Source: Bacillota bacterium (GTDB lineage: Bacteria; Bacillota; Clostridia; Christensenellales; Pumilibacteraceae). From it: a stretch of 64,000 bases of DNA. A program made the position numbers and the translations under genes. This document shows positions 32,213 through 41,954 of this stretch, piece after piece (position 1 is the first letter of the stretch; each line of letters begins with the position of its first letter). The notes under the pieces were generated by a model, which was given only the letters and a program-made list of their open reading frames with translations, did not search any database and had not been told where the DNA came from. The stretch is from the NCBI GenBank assembly GCA_009779975.1, contig WRAY01000007.1:1-64000 (forward strand), in the 5' to 3' direction.

Positions 32213-35200
32213 TTAAGCAACAAAATGAGCATTCATAACAAATTGAGTTAAGCGAGGACCCATTCCAAAAAGACCGACATTACGAGACATCATCAAAAAC
32301 TTGTGTGTCGTGTTGTGGTTTCCTTGATTTGCGGCAGCAACTAAAGTTGACATGTTTGCCCAAGTGTAGTTTCCAAAATTCCACACTGTGTGATCTGTCG
32401 GTGGAGAAACCCCATCTGCAACTTGAATAAAGGCAAAATTGAAAATACCGGTGCCAAATTCAATGTTATATCTAATTGTAGTGCGACCAGTTGGATTGGT
32501 TGTTAGTGCGTTAATTGCTTGATCGAGACCAGATGCAAAACTGGAGTGAATAGCATTTAGGAAAGGGGTTGGACCATGAATGTTATTAAATATGTTTCCG
32601 CCATTAAAGTTGAATGTTTGTGGTCTTCCAGGACTTAAGTTTTCATCACCTCCACTACCAGTTACCTCATACTCAAAAATAAATCCGCCTGCAACTCCGA
32701 AATGATTATTTTCAAAATTAACTAGAGAGCGAATAAATCTAAAATGGTTTGAGAAGTTATCATAAAAACGATTATGCCTAAAGTTTAGTTGATAGACTGA
32801 GTCAACTCTGGCAACCCTGTTAACACCTGAAACTGTTGAGCCAGTTAAGTTAAATATTCTCGGGCGAGTGCCGGCAAATCTTCTTCCTATTTCGAAAACA
32901 CTAACATAAGAGCCTGCAAAACCATGCTGACCACCTTGAGTGGCAAAGGTGTTCGTTGGGTTTGGATTTTGTTGAGTTGGTGTAATTGCAGGCACCCAAA
33001 CTGGAATGGCATTGCGGTCATCAGGGAGAGATGCGAAATGACCAGATGAATAGAAACCTGAATTTCCTCTAATATCTAAGTCGTTGATATTAACTATAGC
33101 AGAACTGTTATTTATGCATCTAAAGCCCATTAAATGCTCAAGTGGTCTGCGTTCACCTTGTAACCCTCCAACTATATATCCCCATGAACCCCATGAACTG
33201 CTGTTACCACCTGCTCTCAAATGAGGCAAGTAACGATAGCAAATTTCAAAACCATTTCCGTTAATATTTCTGTTTCCAATAGAAATTAATGTTGTGTTAT
33301 CATAGATAAAGCCGGCGTAACCAGTTCTTGGACGAGAGAATTGATGCTCAATTTGTGTGAAACTATTAAGAATGACATTGTTAATTAAATTTATTGTGAC
33401 ATATTGATTAGTTCCATAGATATTTCTCGCCTCAAAGGTATGCCTAAACTCATCCCATCCATCGACATTAACTCCATCGTTTAATTCAAACTCAAATGTC
33501 ATTGTGGTTTCAACGGCACTGCCGCTGTTACTGGTCACAGTCACAGTTGTTGTTCCGCTTGCGTTTTGGGCAAACTCAATTTCTCTTGTTGTTTGATTGA
33601 ATGTTCCGCTTGGGATATCATTAGTTGTGACAGAAACATTGATATTAGTTGCGACACTGGTAAAATTAGGACGAGATAAGTTGACATCAAAATTCATGTC
33701 ATCACTTCTTCCAAAAGCAAAACCGCCATGAAGATTGTCTCTTCCTTCCAACCAGTCTGGGAGAGTGATGAGCGATGGAGGAACAATAACATGAACAGGG
33801 AACTCTTGGTCAAAGCCGCCTGCACTTAGGCGGACATGGGCGATGCCGTGACCGAGAGGTGTAAAGTTGCCGAGAGCATCAACGGAAAGGAATTCATTTC
33901 CGTAGACAATGCTTCTTTCAATATGCAAAGCAACAGGGGCTCCATCCATATAAACTTGTTCGCCGAGCCCAATATTGTTGTTAATGTCGATGAAAAGTCT
34001 AGAGACAGTCACATGAATGTCGGCTTGTTCCCAGTGAGCAACAAGCTTCATATCAGAAGTCACAACATCGGTTGCAAAATCCCACAGAACATCACCAATA
34101 GTGAACCAACCGACAAAAACATAAGAAATATAAACTCCGTCAACATTAACAACCCTTATTGGAGTTGGGGACAAAGGAAGAATAGTTCTTCCTTGAACAC
34201 CGATTATTTCAACCGGGGCTTGAGAGTTGTTCCTGTCAAATGTGACTGTGAAATGTTCAAGCCATCGGGCATAGATATTTGTTTCACTATAGACTGTGTC
34301 AGTTTCAAAGTTCCATGCTCTTCCGCTTGCATCAGGTGTCGTTCTCCATTCGTCAAAGGTGAACCCGTTGCGAGTCGGATCAAGCGGTCTTGAAACAGTT
34401 GCCCCATAATGAGAGGAAACAACATTAGGCTCTCTTGAGTCACCAAAGACAAAATTAACATTGAAAACTCTTAGCCAACGAGCGGTTAAAGTTAAGTTGC
34501 TTGTGACATAGTCGGTTGCAAAATTCCAAGCAATATTAGAACCTTCTGCAAACCATCCTCCGAAAACATAACCTGTTCTTGTCGGTTGAATTGGTGCATG
34601 AGTTACAGTATTGTTGCGAATGCCTTCTCTTGGGAGCATCGTTTCGCCGTTATCAGGGTCAAAGGTTATTGTCCTTAACTCAGTCCACAAAGCAAAAATC
34701 CTGATAACATTATCTAGTGCCATGTCTTCGATGATTTCATATTCACTAAAATTCCAAAGATGTCCGCCATAATTTCTGAACCAACCGTCAAATTCCCAAC
34801 CGTCTCTTGTCGGGTCGGTTGTGGGCCTTGTGACAAGAGAGCCAATTTCATGATTATGAGTAAAGGTGTTGCGATTAGGGGTGTCGAAATTTAAGTCAAA
34901 TTGTATTGTGAAAGAGCGAACCCATCTTGCATAGATAGTTGTGACAGTTGTTAGAGTTTCTGAAAAATCAAAAAGAGTTTCAAAGTCAGCATCGGCATAC
35001 CAATTGATGAAATTAAAGCCGTCTCTTGTTGGATTGATATTAGGTCTTGTGACCGCATCGCCTTGATAGATGTTGGCGGTTGAAGAAACAACTCCATAAC
35101 GAGTTTCAAATTCTCCCGGTTCATATTCGTATTCATAGGAGTAAGAATAATGATGGAAAGTGATAGTCAAACGGGATTCCCAACGAGCAAAAAGTTCAAG

Positions 35201-38200
35201 ATTGGAAGTGATTGGAGTTGCGGGATTCCATGGAGTTGTTAAACCTGCATCATACCATCCTGCAAAACGATGTCCGTCTCTTGTCGGAGCAGGGGAAAGG
35301 GCAGTCGTTGTAGTGTTATGACGAATATTTCCTCTGACATACGCTTCTTGAGAGTTGTTACGGTTGAATGTAACAGTCCAAAGATTAGTCCAACGAGCGT
35401 AAATAGTTGTGTTTTCTTCAACTGCATCAGTTGTGAAATTCCACTCCCTTCCGTTTGTTTCAGGAGTTGTGAACCATCCGTCAAAAGCATGGTTTGCTCT
35501 TGTCGGAGCAGGACTTGGCTCTGTTGCAAACTCATTAAGACGAATTCTGACTATTCTGTTGTCACGGCTGTCTTGATAATTAAAAGTGAATCGGAAAACT
35601 CTGACTAGTCTTGCAAAAAGTTCAATGTCACCGGTTACTCTGTCAGTTGCGAAATTCCAAGGAGTTGTTAGTGCCTCGTTAGTATAGAAGTCGACGATGT
35701 CGTAATTATAGTGGAATGATGCATTTGAGAAAGCATAAGGAGTAAGTTGAGCATCGTCTCTAAATCGTTCACCTACTGAAGTATAGTTGAAATCATTAAC
35801 AGTTCCGTCTTGACCTCTAACAAGGAATGTAACAGTATGAGGGAACTGAACAGGGTCAACCACCCATCTGGCGTAAAGTCTTAAATTGCCTTCAATAGTG
35901 TCAGTTGCCATGTTCCAGCGAGTTTCAAAAGCAGGTTCTTTGAACCATCCGTCTAAGGCATCGTTAGCACTTGGAGCAGTAAACGATGGGATATTAGTTA
36001 TGAAGCGAGTTTCAGCAATTTGCAGAGTTTGATTTTGTGCAATGCCGTCAATAACAAAAGTAACGGTGAATATTTCAAGCCATCTAGCATGAATTTGAGT
36101 GTTCGCTGTTATTGGATTGGTGAAGACGAATTCTGTCATGAAAGTTGCATCAGTGAACCATCCGTCGAATTCAAACCCAACTCGAGTTGGGGCAGGGGAT
36201 GGAGCAGTTCCTGCTGTTGAGCCTGTGTCTACAACTCTTGCACCGGGTGCATTTTGAACATTTTCACCAACAACAAACGAGACATTAAATTGTCTTATCC
36301 ACTGAGCGTGGATATTTGTTTGTCCGGTGCTGATTGTGTCTGTGTTGAAGTTCCACTCTCTTCCTCCTGCTGCCTCTGTGAACCAGCCTGTGAAACGATA
36401 GTTAGTTCTTGTTGGAACAGATGTCGGCTCAAGAACTGTTTCACCGTTACGAACATTAGGAATTGTTATGTCTGCCTCGCCGTTATGAAGAACAAATGAA
36501 GCAGTGAAAAGCCTAGTCCAACGAGCATAGAGTGTCATATCTTCAACAACAGCATTAGCAAAATTCCATTGAACTCCGCCAACATTTTGAGTGAACCAAC
36601 CGTCAAATGCATAATTATCTCGCTGCGGAGTTGATGGGGCTGCGGCAATTTGTGCTTCGGTTGTCATATCAGGAATAGTCACAACAGCATTTGGAACAAT
36701 AATGTCTGAAACACCTGTTTCAAAAGAAACAACAAAAAGTCTTATCCATCTGGCATAAATTCTGGTGTCAGAAGTAATTGGAGCGCTAAACTCAAATAAG
36801 GTTGTTGAATCCGGTCCTGTTACCCATCCTGCAAAAACATGACCTTCTCTTGTTAAGGTTTCAGACGGCATAGTGGTAGTAGAGCCATCGTCAATAACAC
36901 GATCTCCAATAACGAGAGGAATTCCGGTTATGAAAGTTATGTTAAATTCTCTTATCCAATGAGCATAAATTCTATTGTTAGTTGCACTAACGGTGTCAGC
37001 ATTGTCGCCTGTGAAAATCCAAGGTCTAACTCCATCAGTTCCTTGCGGAGCATTAAACCAGCCTATGAAACGATAATCGTCTCTTGATGGATTCTCAATA
37101 GCAACAACCCGTGAGCCTTCAATAATAGGCTGACCGCCATAACCAATAGTAACAACTTGATTTGGAGCGTCTCCGCCGATTATAAATGTCACGCTCAATC
37201 GTTCGTTAAAGCGGGCATAAAGTGTCAAATTTGTGGTAATAGGGCTTGAGAAAATCCACTGATGTCCGTCCTCGCCCTCGGGTGCTGTCCACCAACCGCC
37301 AAAAACATAGTTGTCTCTTGTTGGAGAAACAGCAGGAGAAACAGCACTGTCTCCGTCTGCTATGTTAGTTTGAACAAAATGAGGTTCAGCATCGTCTGCC
37401 ATAAATGTGACAGAGAACAATTCACGCCAACGGATATAAATTCTTGTGTTTGCGTTTGCTGTTACTCCTGTGAAATTCTCAGGGAAGGGAATAGTGTGAA
37501 GAGGGTCACGATAATATCCGCCGATTATAAATCCTGCACGGACCGGAACCGGGTGTGGATTAGTTAAACTTGTTCCTTGATGAATAGTGTCAACTCTATA
37601 GATAATTCCGTCGTTTGAAACAAGAGTAATATCTACTGTCGGATGAGTAATCGGAGCGGCGATAACACGAAAACGAATGTAGTTTGAACTATCTGTTTCG
37701 TTTGCACGACCTCTGATTGAGATGTATTCTCCGATAGCGTTATCACCTGTAAAAGTTAATGAGAGAGCATTTTCATTCACATTGACGAACTCATAGCCTT
37801 CAACAATAGAAAGGGAAGGATTGTTAGAAACATGCTGAGTGTTTCCGCCGAAATTAAAGGTGAAAAGTGCAGTTTGGTTAACAGCGATTTCGTAGATATC
37901 GTCATATTCGTTTTCAATAAAACTGCTGGAGTGGATTGTGAAAGGGGCTGAAACAACTGTTATTGTTGTCGCAACATATTCAAAGTTCATATGAGTTGCC
38001 CAAACTTCAATTTCTGCTCCCATTGCAGCATCACTTCTGACTGTTAATAATCCGGTTGCACTTATTGAGGCGCTATCTTCACTTTCTTCTGAAATATGAA
38101 ACGATATACCTGCCGAAATTGGAAAGTCGTTGATGCGGGCATTGAATTGAACTGTTCCGCCGGGGATAACAGTAGTCACATTGTTAGCCGCCGCCACCCT

Positions 38201-38317
38201 CACAATATTTTCAGGCATTTCAGGCGGAATGCAGGCAACAAGCACTGCTGCCATCATGATGAAGGCAAGAGCGAGTGCTAACAATTTCTTTAAACGGGTT
38301 GTTTTAATTTTTTTCAT
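32213..38317 (-). CDS. Giant surface lipoprotein with about 16 Listeria-Bacteroides repeats (cluster A)
   Basis: A 2034-residue protein. KKLLALALAFIMMAAVLVAC ends in a lipobox, so it is a lipid-anchored exported protein. Residues about 40-110 are a BIG2-like Ig domain. Then come about 16 repeats of 65-80 residues of the Flg_new/Listeria-Bacteroides type; each has a TR.GY.F.GW core and ends IYARW or LYARW. A further Ig-like domain follows, then a C-terminal region of about 450 residues with beta-helix character (NINDLDIRGNSGFYSSGH, FYDNFSNHFRFIRSLVNFEN) similar to that of the cluster B lipoprotein. The ATG at 38317 has AAGGAG upstream next to a stem-loop. It probably acts as an adhesin or surface-layer component. 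Confidence 0.88.
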   Translation of the reverse strand: MKKIKTTRLKKLLALALAFIMMAAVLVACIPPEMPENIVRVAAANNVTTVIPGGTVQFNARINDFPISAGISFHISEESEDSASISATGLLTVRSDAAMGAEIEVWATHMNFEYVATTITVVSAPFTIHSSSFIENEYDDIYEIAVNQTALFTFNFGGNTQHVSNNPSLSIVEGYEFVNVNENALSLTFTGDNAIGEYISIRGRANETDSSNYIRFRVIAAPITHPTVDITLVSNDGIIYRVDTIHQGTSLTNPHPVPVRAGFIIGGYYRDPLHTIPFPENFTGVTANANTRIYIRWRELFSVTFMADDAEPHFVQTNIADGDSAVSPAVSPTRDNYVFGGWWTAPEGEDGHQWIFSSPITTNLTLYARFNERLSVTFIIGGDAPNQVVTIGYGGQPIIEGSRVVAIENPSRDDYRFIGWFNAPQGTDGVRPWIFTGDNADTVSATNNRIYAHWIREFNITFITGIPLVIGDRVIDDGSTTTMPSETLTREGHVFAGWVTGPDSTTLFEFSAPITSDTRIYARWIRLFVVSFETGVSDIIVPNAVVTIPDMTTEAQIAAAPSTPQRDNYAFDGWFTQNVGGVQWNFANAVVEDMTLYARWTRLFTASFVLHNGEADITIPNVRNGETVLEPTSVPTRTNYRFTGWFTEAAGGREWNFNTDTISTGQTNIHAQWIRQFNVSFVVGENVQNAPGARVVDTGSTAGTAPSPAPTRVGFEFDGWFTDATFMTEFVFTNPITANTQIHARWLEIFTVTFVIDGIAQNQTLQIAETRFITNIPSFTAPSANDALDGWFKEPAFETRWNMATDTIEGNLRLYARWVVDPVQFPHTVTFLVRGQDGTVNDFNYTSVGERFRDDAQLTPYAFSNASFHYNYDIVDFYTNEALTTPWNFATDRVTGDIELFARLVRVFRFTFNYQDSRDNRIVRIRLNEFATEPSPAPTRANHAFDGWFTTPETNGREWNFTTDAVEENTTIYARWTNLWTVTFNRNNSQEAYVRGNIRHNTTTTALSPAPTRDGHRFAGWYDAGLTTPWNPATPITSNLELFARWESRLTITFHHYSYSYEYEYEPGEFETRYGVVSSTANIYQGDAVTRPNINPTRDGFNFINWYADADFETLFDFSETLTTVTTIYARWVRSFTIQFDLNFDTPNRNTFTHNHEIGSLVTRPTTDPTRDGWEFDGWFRNYGGHLWNFSEYEIIEDMALDNVIRIFALWTELRTITFDPDNGETMLPREGIRNNTVTHAPIQPTRTGYVFGGWFAEGSNIAWNFATDYVTSNLTLTARWLRVFNVNFVFGDSREPNVVSSHYGATVSRPLDPTRNGFTFDEWRTTPDASGRAWNFETDTVYSETNIYARWLEHFTVTFDRNNSQAPVEIIGVQGRTILPLSPTPIRVVNVDGVYISYVFVGWFTIGDVLWDFATDVVTSDMKLVAHWEQADIHVTVSRLFIDINNNIGLGEQVYMDGAPVALHIERSIVYGNEFLSVDALGNFTPLGHGIAHVRLSAGGFDQEFPVHVIVPPSLITLPDWLEGRDNLHGGFAFGRSDDMNFDVNLSRPNFTSVATNINVSVTTNDIPSGTFNQTTREIEFAQNASGTTTVTVTSNSGSAVETTMTFEFELNDGVNVDGWDEFRHTFEARNIYGTNQYVTINLINNVILNSFTQIEHQFSRPRTGYAGFIYDNTTLISIGNRNINGNGFEICYRYLPHLRAGGNSSSWGSWGYIVGGLQGERRPLEHLMGFRCINNSSAIVNINDLDIRGNSGFYSSGHFASLPDDRNAIPVWVPAITPTQQNPNPTNTFATQGGQHGFAGSYVSVFEIGRRFAGTRPRIFNLTGSTVSGVNRVARVDSVYQLNFRHNRFYDNFSNHFRFIRSLVNFENNHFGVAGGFIFEYEVTGSGGDENLSPGRPQTFNFNGGNIFNNIHGPTPFLNAIHSSFASGLDQAINALTTNPTGRTTIRYNIEFGTGIFNFAFIQVADGVSPPTDHTVWNFGNYTWANMSTLVAAANQGNHNTTHKFLMMSRNVGLFGMGPRLTQFVMNAHFVA

Positions 38318-38332
38318 TTTTGTTTTCTCCTT

Positions 38333-38396
38333 AGCGTTAAAAGACGCTTTATATCGGAACATTTCATTCCGTTGTTAGAGGCAATATTTCATTGCC
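38333..38396 (-). promoter_or_regulatory. Three tandem stem-loops in the lipoprotein leader
   Basis: On the minus strand, in order: GGCAATGAAATATTGCC (38396-38380), CGGAATGAAATGTTCCG (38371-38355), and AGCGTCTTTTAACGCT (38348-38333), the last directly before the Shine-Dalgarno. The first two share the loop core AATGAAAT-R-TT on different stems. Confidence 0.55.
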
Positions 38397-38446
38397 GAGA
38401 TGTTTGTTTAATCTATGTTAAAGTGCTTATTCACACATTGCTTTTT

Positions 38447-39406
38447 TTAATGTCTCCAAATGACTGTGAATGTTGTGGTGTGAAATTCATTGTCGCTTCC
38501 GAAATACCTTGCGGTAACAACAATAATCAGTCCTTGACTTCCTTCCATTATTTCTAAAACATTTCCGTCAACTATTCTTGCAAAAATTGAGGGTTGATTT
38601 GTTGAGAATGTGACGATTGCGTTAGGGTTATAGATGTCATCATGAATGAAAACATGAAGCGGCAAAAACCTTTCCCAAACATAAAGTCTTTGTCTTTCGA
38701 AGTCGAAATCATGCTGAGGGAAGTCCCATTCCAGCATGCCCATCACAACAGTGATATGAAGAGTTTTGTAGATATGAGGCTGTTGAACGGAGCGAACGGT
38801 GATAACTGCCTCGCCTTCATATCTTGCAAAAAGCATTCCGTTGCCTCCAACTGTTGCAACATTAGGGTCGCTTGTTGAAAATTGCAAGTTTTGGTTTTCG
38901 GCAGTGTGAGGGATAACTGTGATGTGGTCTTGCAGCGGTATTGTTTCTCCCCTCGTCATAATTCGGTGGTTTTCGTTATCAAAGCCTGCATTTGGATTTA
39001 TTTGAAGTCCTCTGACAAAATATCCATGAACTAAAACATCAATCGTTCTTGTTCTGTTGTTTGAAATTGTTCGGACTGTGACTTGACTTAGACCATAGGC
39101 AATGGCTGTGACATATCCATCAGGTGTTATTGTTATACTGTTTCCGACTGATGTAAAAACGACATCTTGATTTGTTGCAATTAGTGGAAGAACTAAGATT
39201 CTTTCGCTAAGGTCAAGGGTGTGACCGATTTCTTCAAGTCTGAAATTAGCATGAACGGTATCAATTCGTTCGCCTCTATCATCAATAAAAACAACTTCAT
39301 CAACAGGAATAGTAACAAAATGCTGGATGACTCTTGCGATGCCTGTGATGGTGAAAATTAGGAAAAAGGGCATGACTATCAAAACGATTATAACGAATTT
39401 TTTCAT
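38447..39406 (-). CDS. Membrane-anchored Ig-like (BIG2) protein (cluster A)
   Basis: A 319-residue protein. One N-terminal TM helix (about 4-28) without a clear cleavage site is followed by an extracellular region of two to three BIG2-like domains: VTIPVDEVVFIDDRGERIDT opens one, ITPDGYVTAIAYGLSQVTVR and LQFSTSDPNVATVGGNGMLF are the classic BIG2 strand patterns. It starts 1 base after the permease stop, with GGAGGT inside the permease 3' end, so the two are co-translated. It would sit in the membrane beside the exporter; cluster B has a positional counterpart at 56691-57215. Confidence 0.82.
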   Translation of the reverse strand: MKKFVIIVLIVMPFFLIFTITGIARVIQHFVTIPVDEVVFIDDRGERIDTVHANFRLEEIGHTLDLSERILVLPLIATNQDVVFTSVGNSITITPDGYVTAIAYGLSQVTVRTISNNRTRTIDVLVHGYFVRGLQINPNAGFDNENHRIMTRGETIPLQDHITVIPHTAENQNLQFSTSDPNVATVGGNGMLFARYEGEAVITVRSVQQPHIYKTLHITVVMGMLEWDFPQHDFDFERQRLYVWERFLPLHVFIHDDIYNPNAIVTFSTNQPSIFARIVDGNVLEIMEGSQGLIIVVTARYFGSDNEFHTTTFTVIWRH

Positions 39407-39407
39407 C

Positions 39408-41024
39408 CTACACCTCCACCCTCATGAATTTTTTTGTTGAGCGATAAAGATAAAACATGCTTAATCCGACATATGATAAGATGATTCCGATAACAATAAG
39501 CCAAACACCGAATTGCAAAAGTTCTGTTGAGAGCAGCATATGGATAACGCCTATTGCAATCCCAAAAACTACTGCTATAAGAAGCGCTATTGCCGTGTTT
39601 TTTGAAACTTTGTTAATCTCGGATGTGTCGAGCCAATGAGTAACAGGTTTTCTGACATCTAAACTCAGGTTAAAACAAATACTTCCCAAAGTTACTAAAA
39701 TGGCAGCGGTGCCGTTTAAAAGGTAGTTTCCAAACAAATCAGGGCGAAAAATAATGCAGGCAATAACAGTGATTATAATAGCACAAATACTAAGAATCGC
39801 ATTAAAAGTTGCTTTTACTAATATAGAGCGTTTTGGGGAGACGGGCATTGTTTTCATGATATAGAGAGTGTTGCCCTCTAAACTTAAACTGTTTGCTGAA
39901 AAAATAGTCGTGAGCATAACAAAAACAATAAAAGTCATCAAGAATGCCCCGGGTAAAAGGAGGTCTCCCATTGTTGTGACAACGATGGAATAAATCAACC
40001 TGTCATAAACAACGAGAAAAAAGGGCATGAGCAGTGCGAAAATAAAATAGGAAAAGATTTTATTAAAGTTTCTAAAGTTCGTTGTGAATTCTTTTTTAAG
40101 CAAACTTGTGAACTCAGTGTTATTTTTGTATTTTCCTTTTTTTGCTTTTGAAACACTCTCAGCACTAACTTTTTGAGATATACTGTAGTAAAACGGACGA
40201 ACCAAAAACATTAAACCAATTCCTAAAGATAAAATAACGCCAACTAATATCGGAATTCCGATATAAAAAAATCTTGCGCTGTTCAGCATCGGGACAATAT
40301 AGTTTAAAAAGAATGCCCTGTCCGCTATTCTATTAAAAAGTGAGTTGACTCTTCCCATTATGATGTGGGTTTCAGTGCTCAGATCAATGGTGTAGGCAAT
40401 AGTTGCGACAAACGAAAAATATCCCCATAGACATAACCCTAAAAAAACTAATGCAGTTATTATTTTTAAGATGGGTTTGTTTTTGATGAAACTATAGAAA
40501 AACATTATCGGAATACTCAATATGCTTGCAATTATTACTGTTAAGAGCGGAAAGAGCACCAAAAAGAGCGGGGCAGTGATAAAATAAATTACCGAAACAT
40601 CATAATTTCCGCCGAATATTGACGAGAAATTAATCCAAAGCATAAATGGAAGTATTAAGATGAAATTGGTAACAAACTCTTTGATATAGAGTGCTATTAT
40701 TCTGGAGATGAAAATTTGATTTTGAGTGACAGGCAAAGTCATGTAGAGGCTGTTTGCTTGATTTAAGTAGAACTCAGTGATGATTGAGCCGAGTGCGTGA
40801 AAGAACAGGATGATAAAAAAGAACAACACAATAACGGTCAAAAAATTAAAGTTCAAATCAAGCAGTTCAAAGCGGGAAAATAAGAAGTTAAGACCGATAC
40901 CCGCTCCAACCAAAATAAAAAGCAATCCTACTATTTTTATAGAGAATAATATTTTGCTTCTAGATTTAAAAAGCCTTAACTTATCGCTCAATTGAAGCGA
41001 TAAAAGCGACATCACATTTTTCAA
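39408..41024 (-). CDS. ABC-2-like permease, about 12 TM (cluster A)
   Basis: A 538-residue protein with about a dozen TM helices in two halves separated by a basic loop (SAESVSKAKKGKYKNN, near 300). Segments such as EFYLNQANSLYMTLPVTQNQ and the later GNTLYIMKTMPVSPKRSILV are typical of putative ABC exporter permeases. It shares layout and motifs with the 563-residue protein at 57248-58939 (FSSEGKAVYILKTTPDTVKA). The start is TTG, with AAGAGGAAGAG upstream. It is first in cluster A; the matching ATPase is last. Confidence 0.85.
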   Translation of the reverse strand: MKNVMSLLSLQLSDKLRLFKSRSKILFSIKIVGLLFILVGAGIGLNFLFSRFELLDLNFNFLTVIVLFFFIILFFHALGSIITEFYLNQANSLYMTLPVTQNQIFISRIIALYIKEFVTNFILILPFMLWINFSSIFGGNYDVSVIYFITAPLFLVLFPLLTVIIASILSIPIMFFYSFIKNKPILKIITALVFLGLCLWGYFSFVATIAYTIDLSTETHIIMGRVNSLFNRIADRAFFLNYIVPMLNSARFFYIGIPILVGVILSLGIGLMFLVRPFYYSISQKVSAESVSKAKKGKYKNNTEFTSLLKKEFTTNFRNFNKIFSYFIFALLMPFFLVVYDRLIYSIVVTTMGDLLLPGAFLMTFIVFVMLTTIFSANSLSLEGNTLYIMKTMPVSPKRSILVKATFNAILSICAIIITVIACIIFRPDLFGNYLLNGTAAILVTLGSICFNLSLDVRKPVTHWLDTSEINKVSKNTAIALLIAVVFGIAIGVIHMLLSTELLQFGVWLIVIGIILSYVGLSMFYLYRSTKKFMRVEV

Positions 41025-41250
41025 GTTCTCTTCCTCTTAGAACTGCTGAGTAGTTTTTTTTCAAAAACTAAAAAGATCAAGTTCCTCTTTTGTGAGTTTG
41101 TACGAAAAAATACTAGGAAAGGGATATATAAGTCCGCATTTTCTTAGAATTATTCCGCAAATAGTATGTGTAATAAAACAAAATGCAATTATTTTTGCAT
41201 TTGAAAAGTTATTTAAATTTAAAATTACAACCTAAATCAGTTAAATAATT

Positions 41251-41634
41251 TTAATTCAGCATCACAACAGTTGTCTTAACCGAGATAAAAGATGTGTATG
41301 GTCTGTTATTTATTGGAGGAAATTTCTTTGCACTGATATTTCCTTGTTTTATTTTGTTTTGAGTTGGTCTAAATCGAGGAGTTTTTGCTATTTTATAAGA
41401 TAAAATTAACACGCATGTTTTAGTAAAAGACAAAAACAAAGTGTTTAAAAGTTGAAGCATTGGCAAAAATGCAGTAAAGTTTGCCGGCTTTCTAAGAAAA
41501 ACTTCCCTTAAAGCAGGATTAGTGAAAGAAAAATTGCTGACAAAAAACAAAAATCCTGCAATCAACAAAAGAGCCAAATGCATAAAAAACAGTATCAAAT
41601 AATATTTTCTTGTTTTTTGTATCGTATTGTCCAT
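41251..41634 (-). CDS. Small two-TM membrane protein (tentative)
   Basis: About 127 residues. Two hydrophobic helices (YYLILFFMHLALLLIAGFLF and LQLLNTLFLSFTKTCVLILS) and a basic tail (NKIKQGNISAKKFPPINNRP). The ATG at 41634 is chosen because the longer frame (to 41691) has no better site; neither has a Shine-Dalgarno. It lies upstream of cluster A on the same strand but 226 bases away. The amino-acid composition is protein-like, but it could be a chance frame in AT-rich DNA. Confidence 0.4.
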   Translation of the reverse strand: MDNTIQKTRKYYLILFFMHLALLLIAGFLFFVSNFSFTNPALREVFLRKPANFTAFLPMLQLLNTLFLSFTKTCVLILSYKIAKTPRFRPTQNKIKQGNISAKKFPPINNRPYTSFISVKTTVVMLN

Positions 41635-41860
41635 TTTGTAGTTAGCGCAGGAAGTAAAGATATTTAGAAATAACCATATAAAATATATCAAATCTAGACA
41701 AATTTGGCAAGCATTTTGGACTTAAATAGTAAAAAATTGTTTAGATATCAGTAATTTTGAGTGTTTTTTATTATTATTTTACAATAAATGTAAAATTTTA
41801 ATGTAAGTCTTTTTTTAATATCTTTTAGTGCAAAATTCACATTCCTTATGGTGTCTTTAG

Positions 41861-41887
41861 TCATATTAATATGGCTTGTCTAATAAT
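41861..41887 (+). promoter_or_regulatory. Tentative sigma-E-like promoter of spoIIIA
   Basis: TCATATT (41861-41867) matches the sigma-E -35 element; CTAATAAT (41880-41887) is a weak match to CATACAAT with a spacer about one base short. The spoIIIA operon is sigma-E-dependent in Bacillus. The rest of the 260-base gap upstream of spoIIIAA is AT-rich with nothing else recognised. Confidence 0.3.
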
Positions 41888-41954
41888 TATGTAGAGACTG
41901 AATAAAAACCTCCGTATATTTGTCTACAGGTCTATAAAAAGGAAAATATAAACA

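Noticed and set aside
33836-34393. 185-residue and similar plus-strand frames opposite the giant lipoprotein
   Set aside because: They repeat with the period of the Flg_new domains and have no initiation signals; they are shadows of the repeats.
41025-41250. RNA gene or promoter upstream of cluster A
   Set aside because: Only AT-rich sequence and a weak AGTTTTT/AAAAACT hairpin; no consensus boxes at proper spacing.
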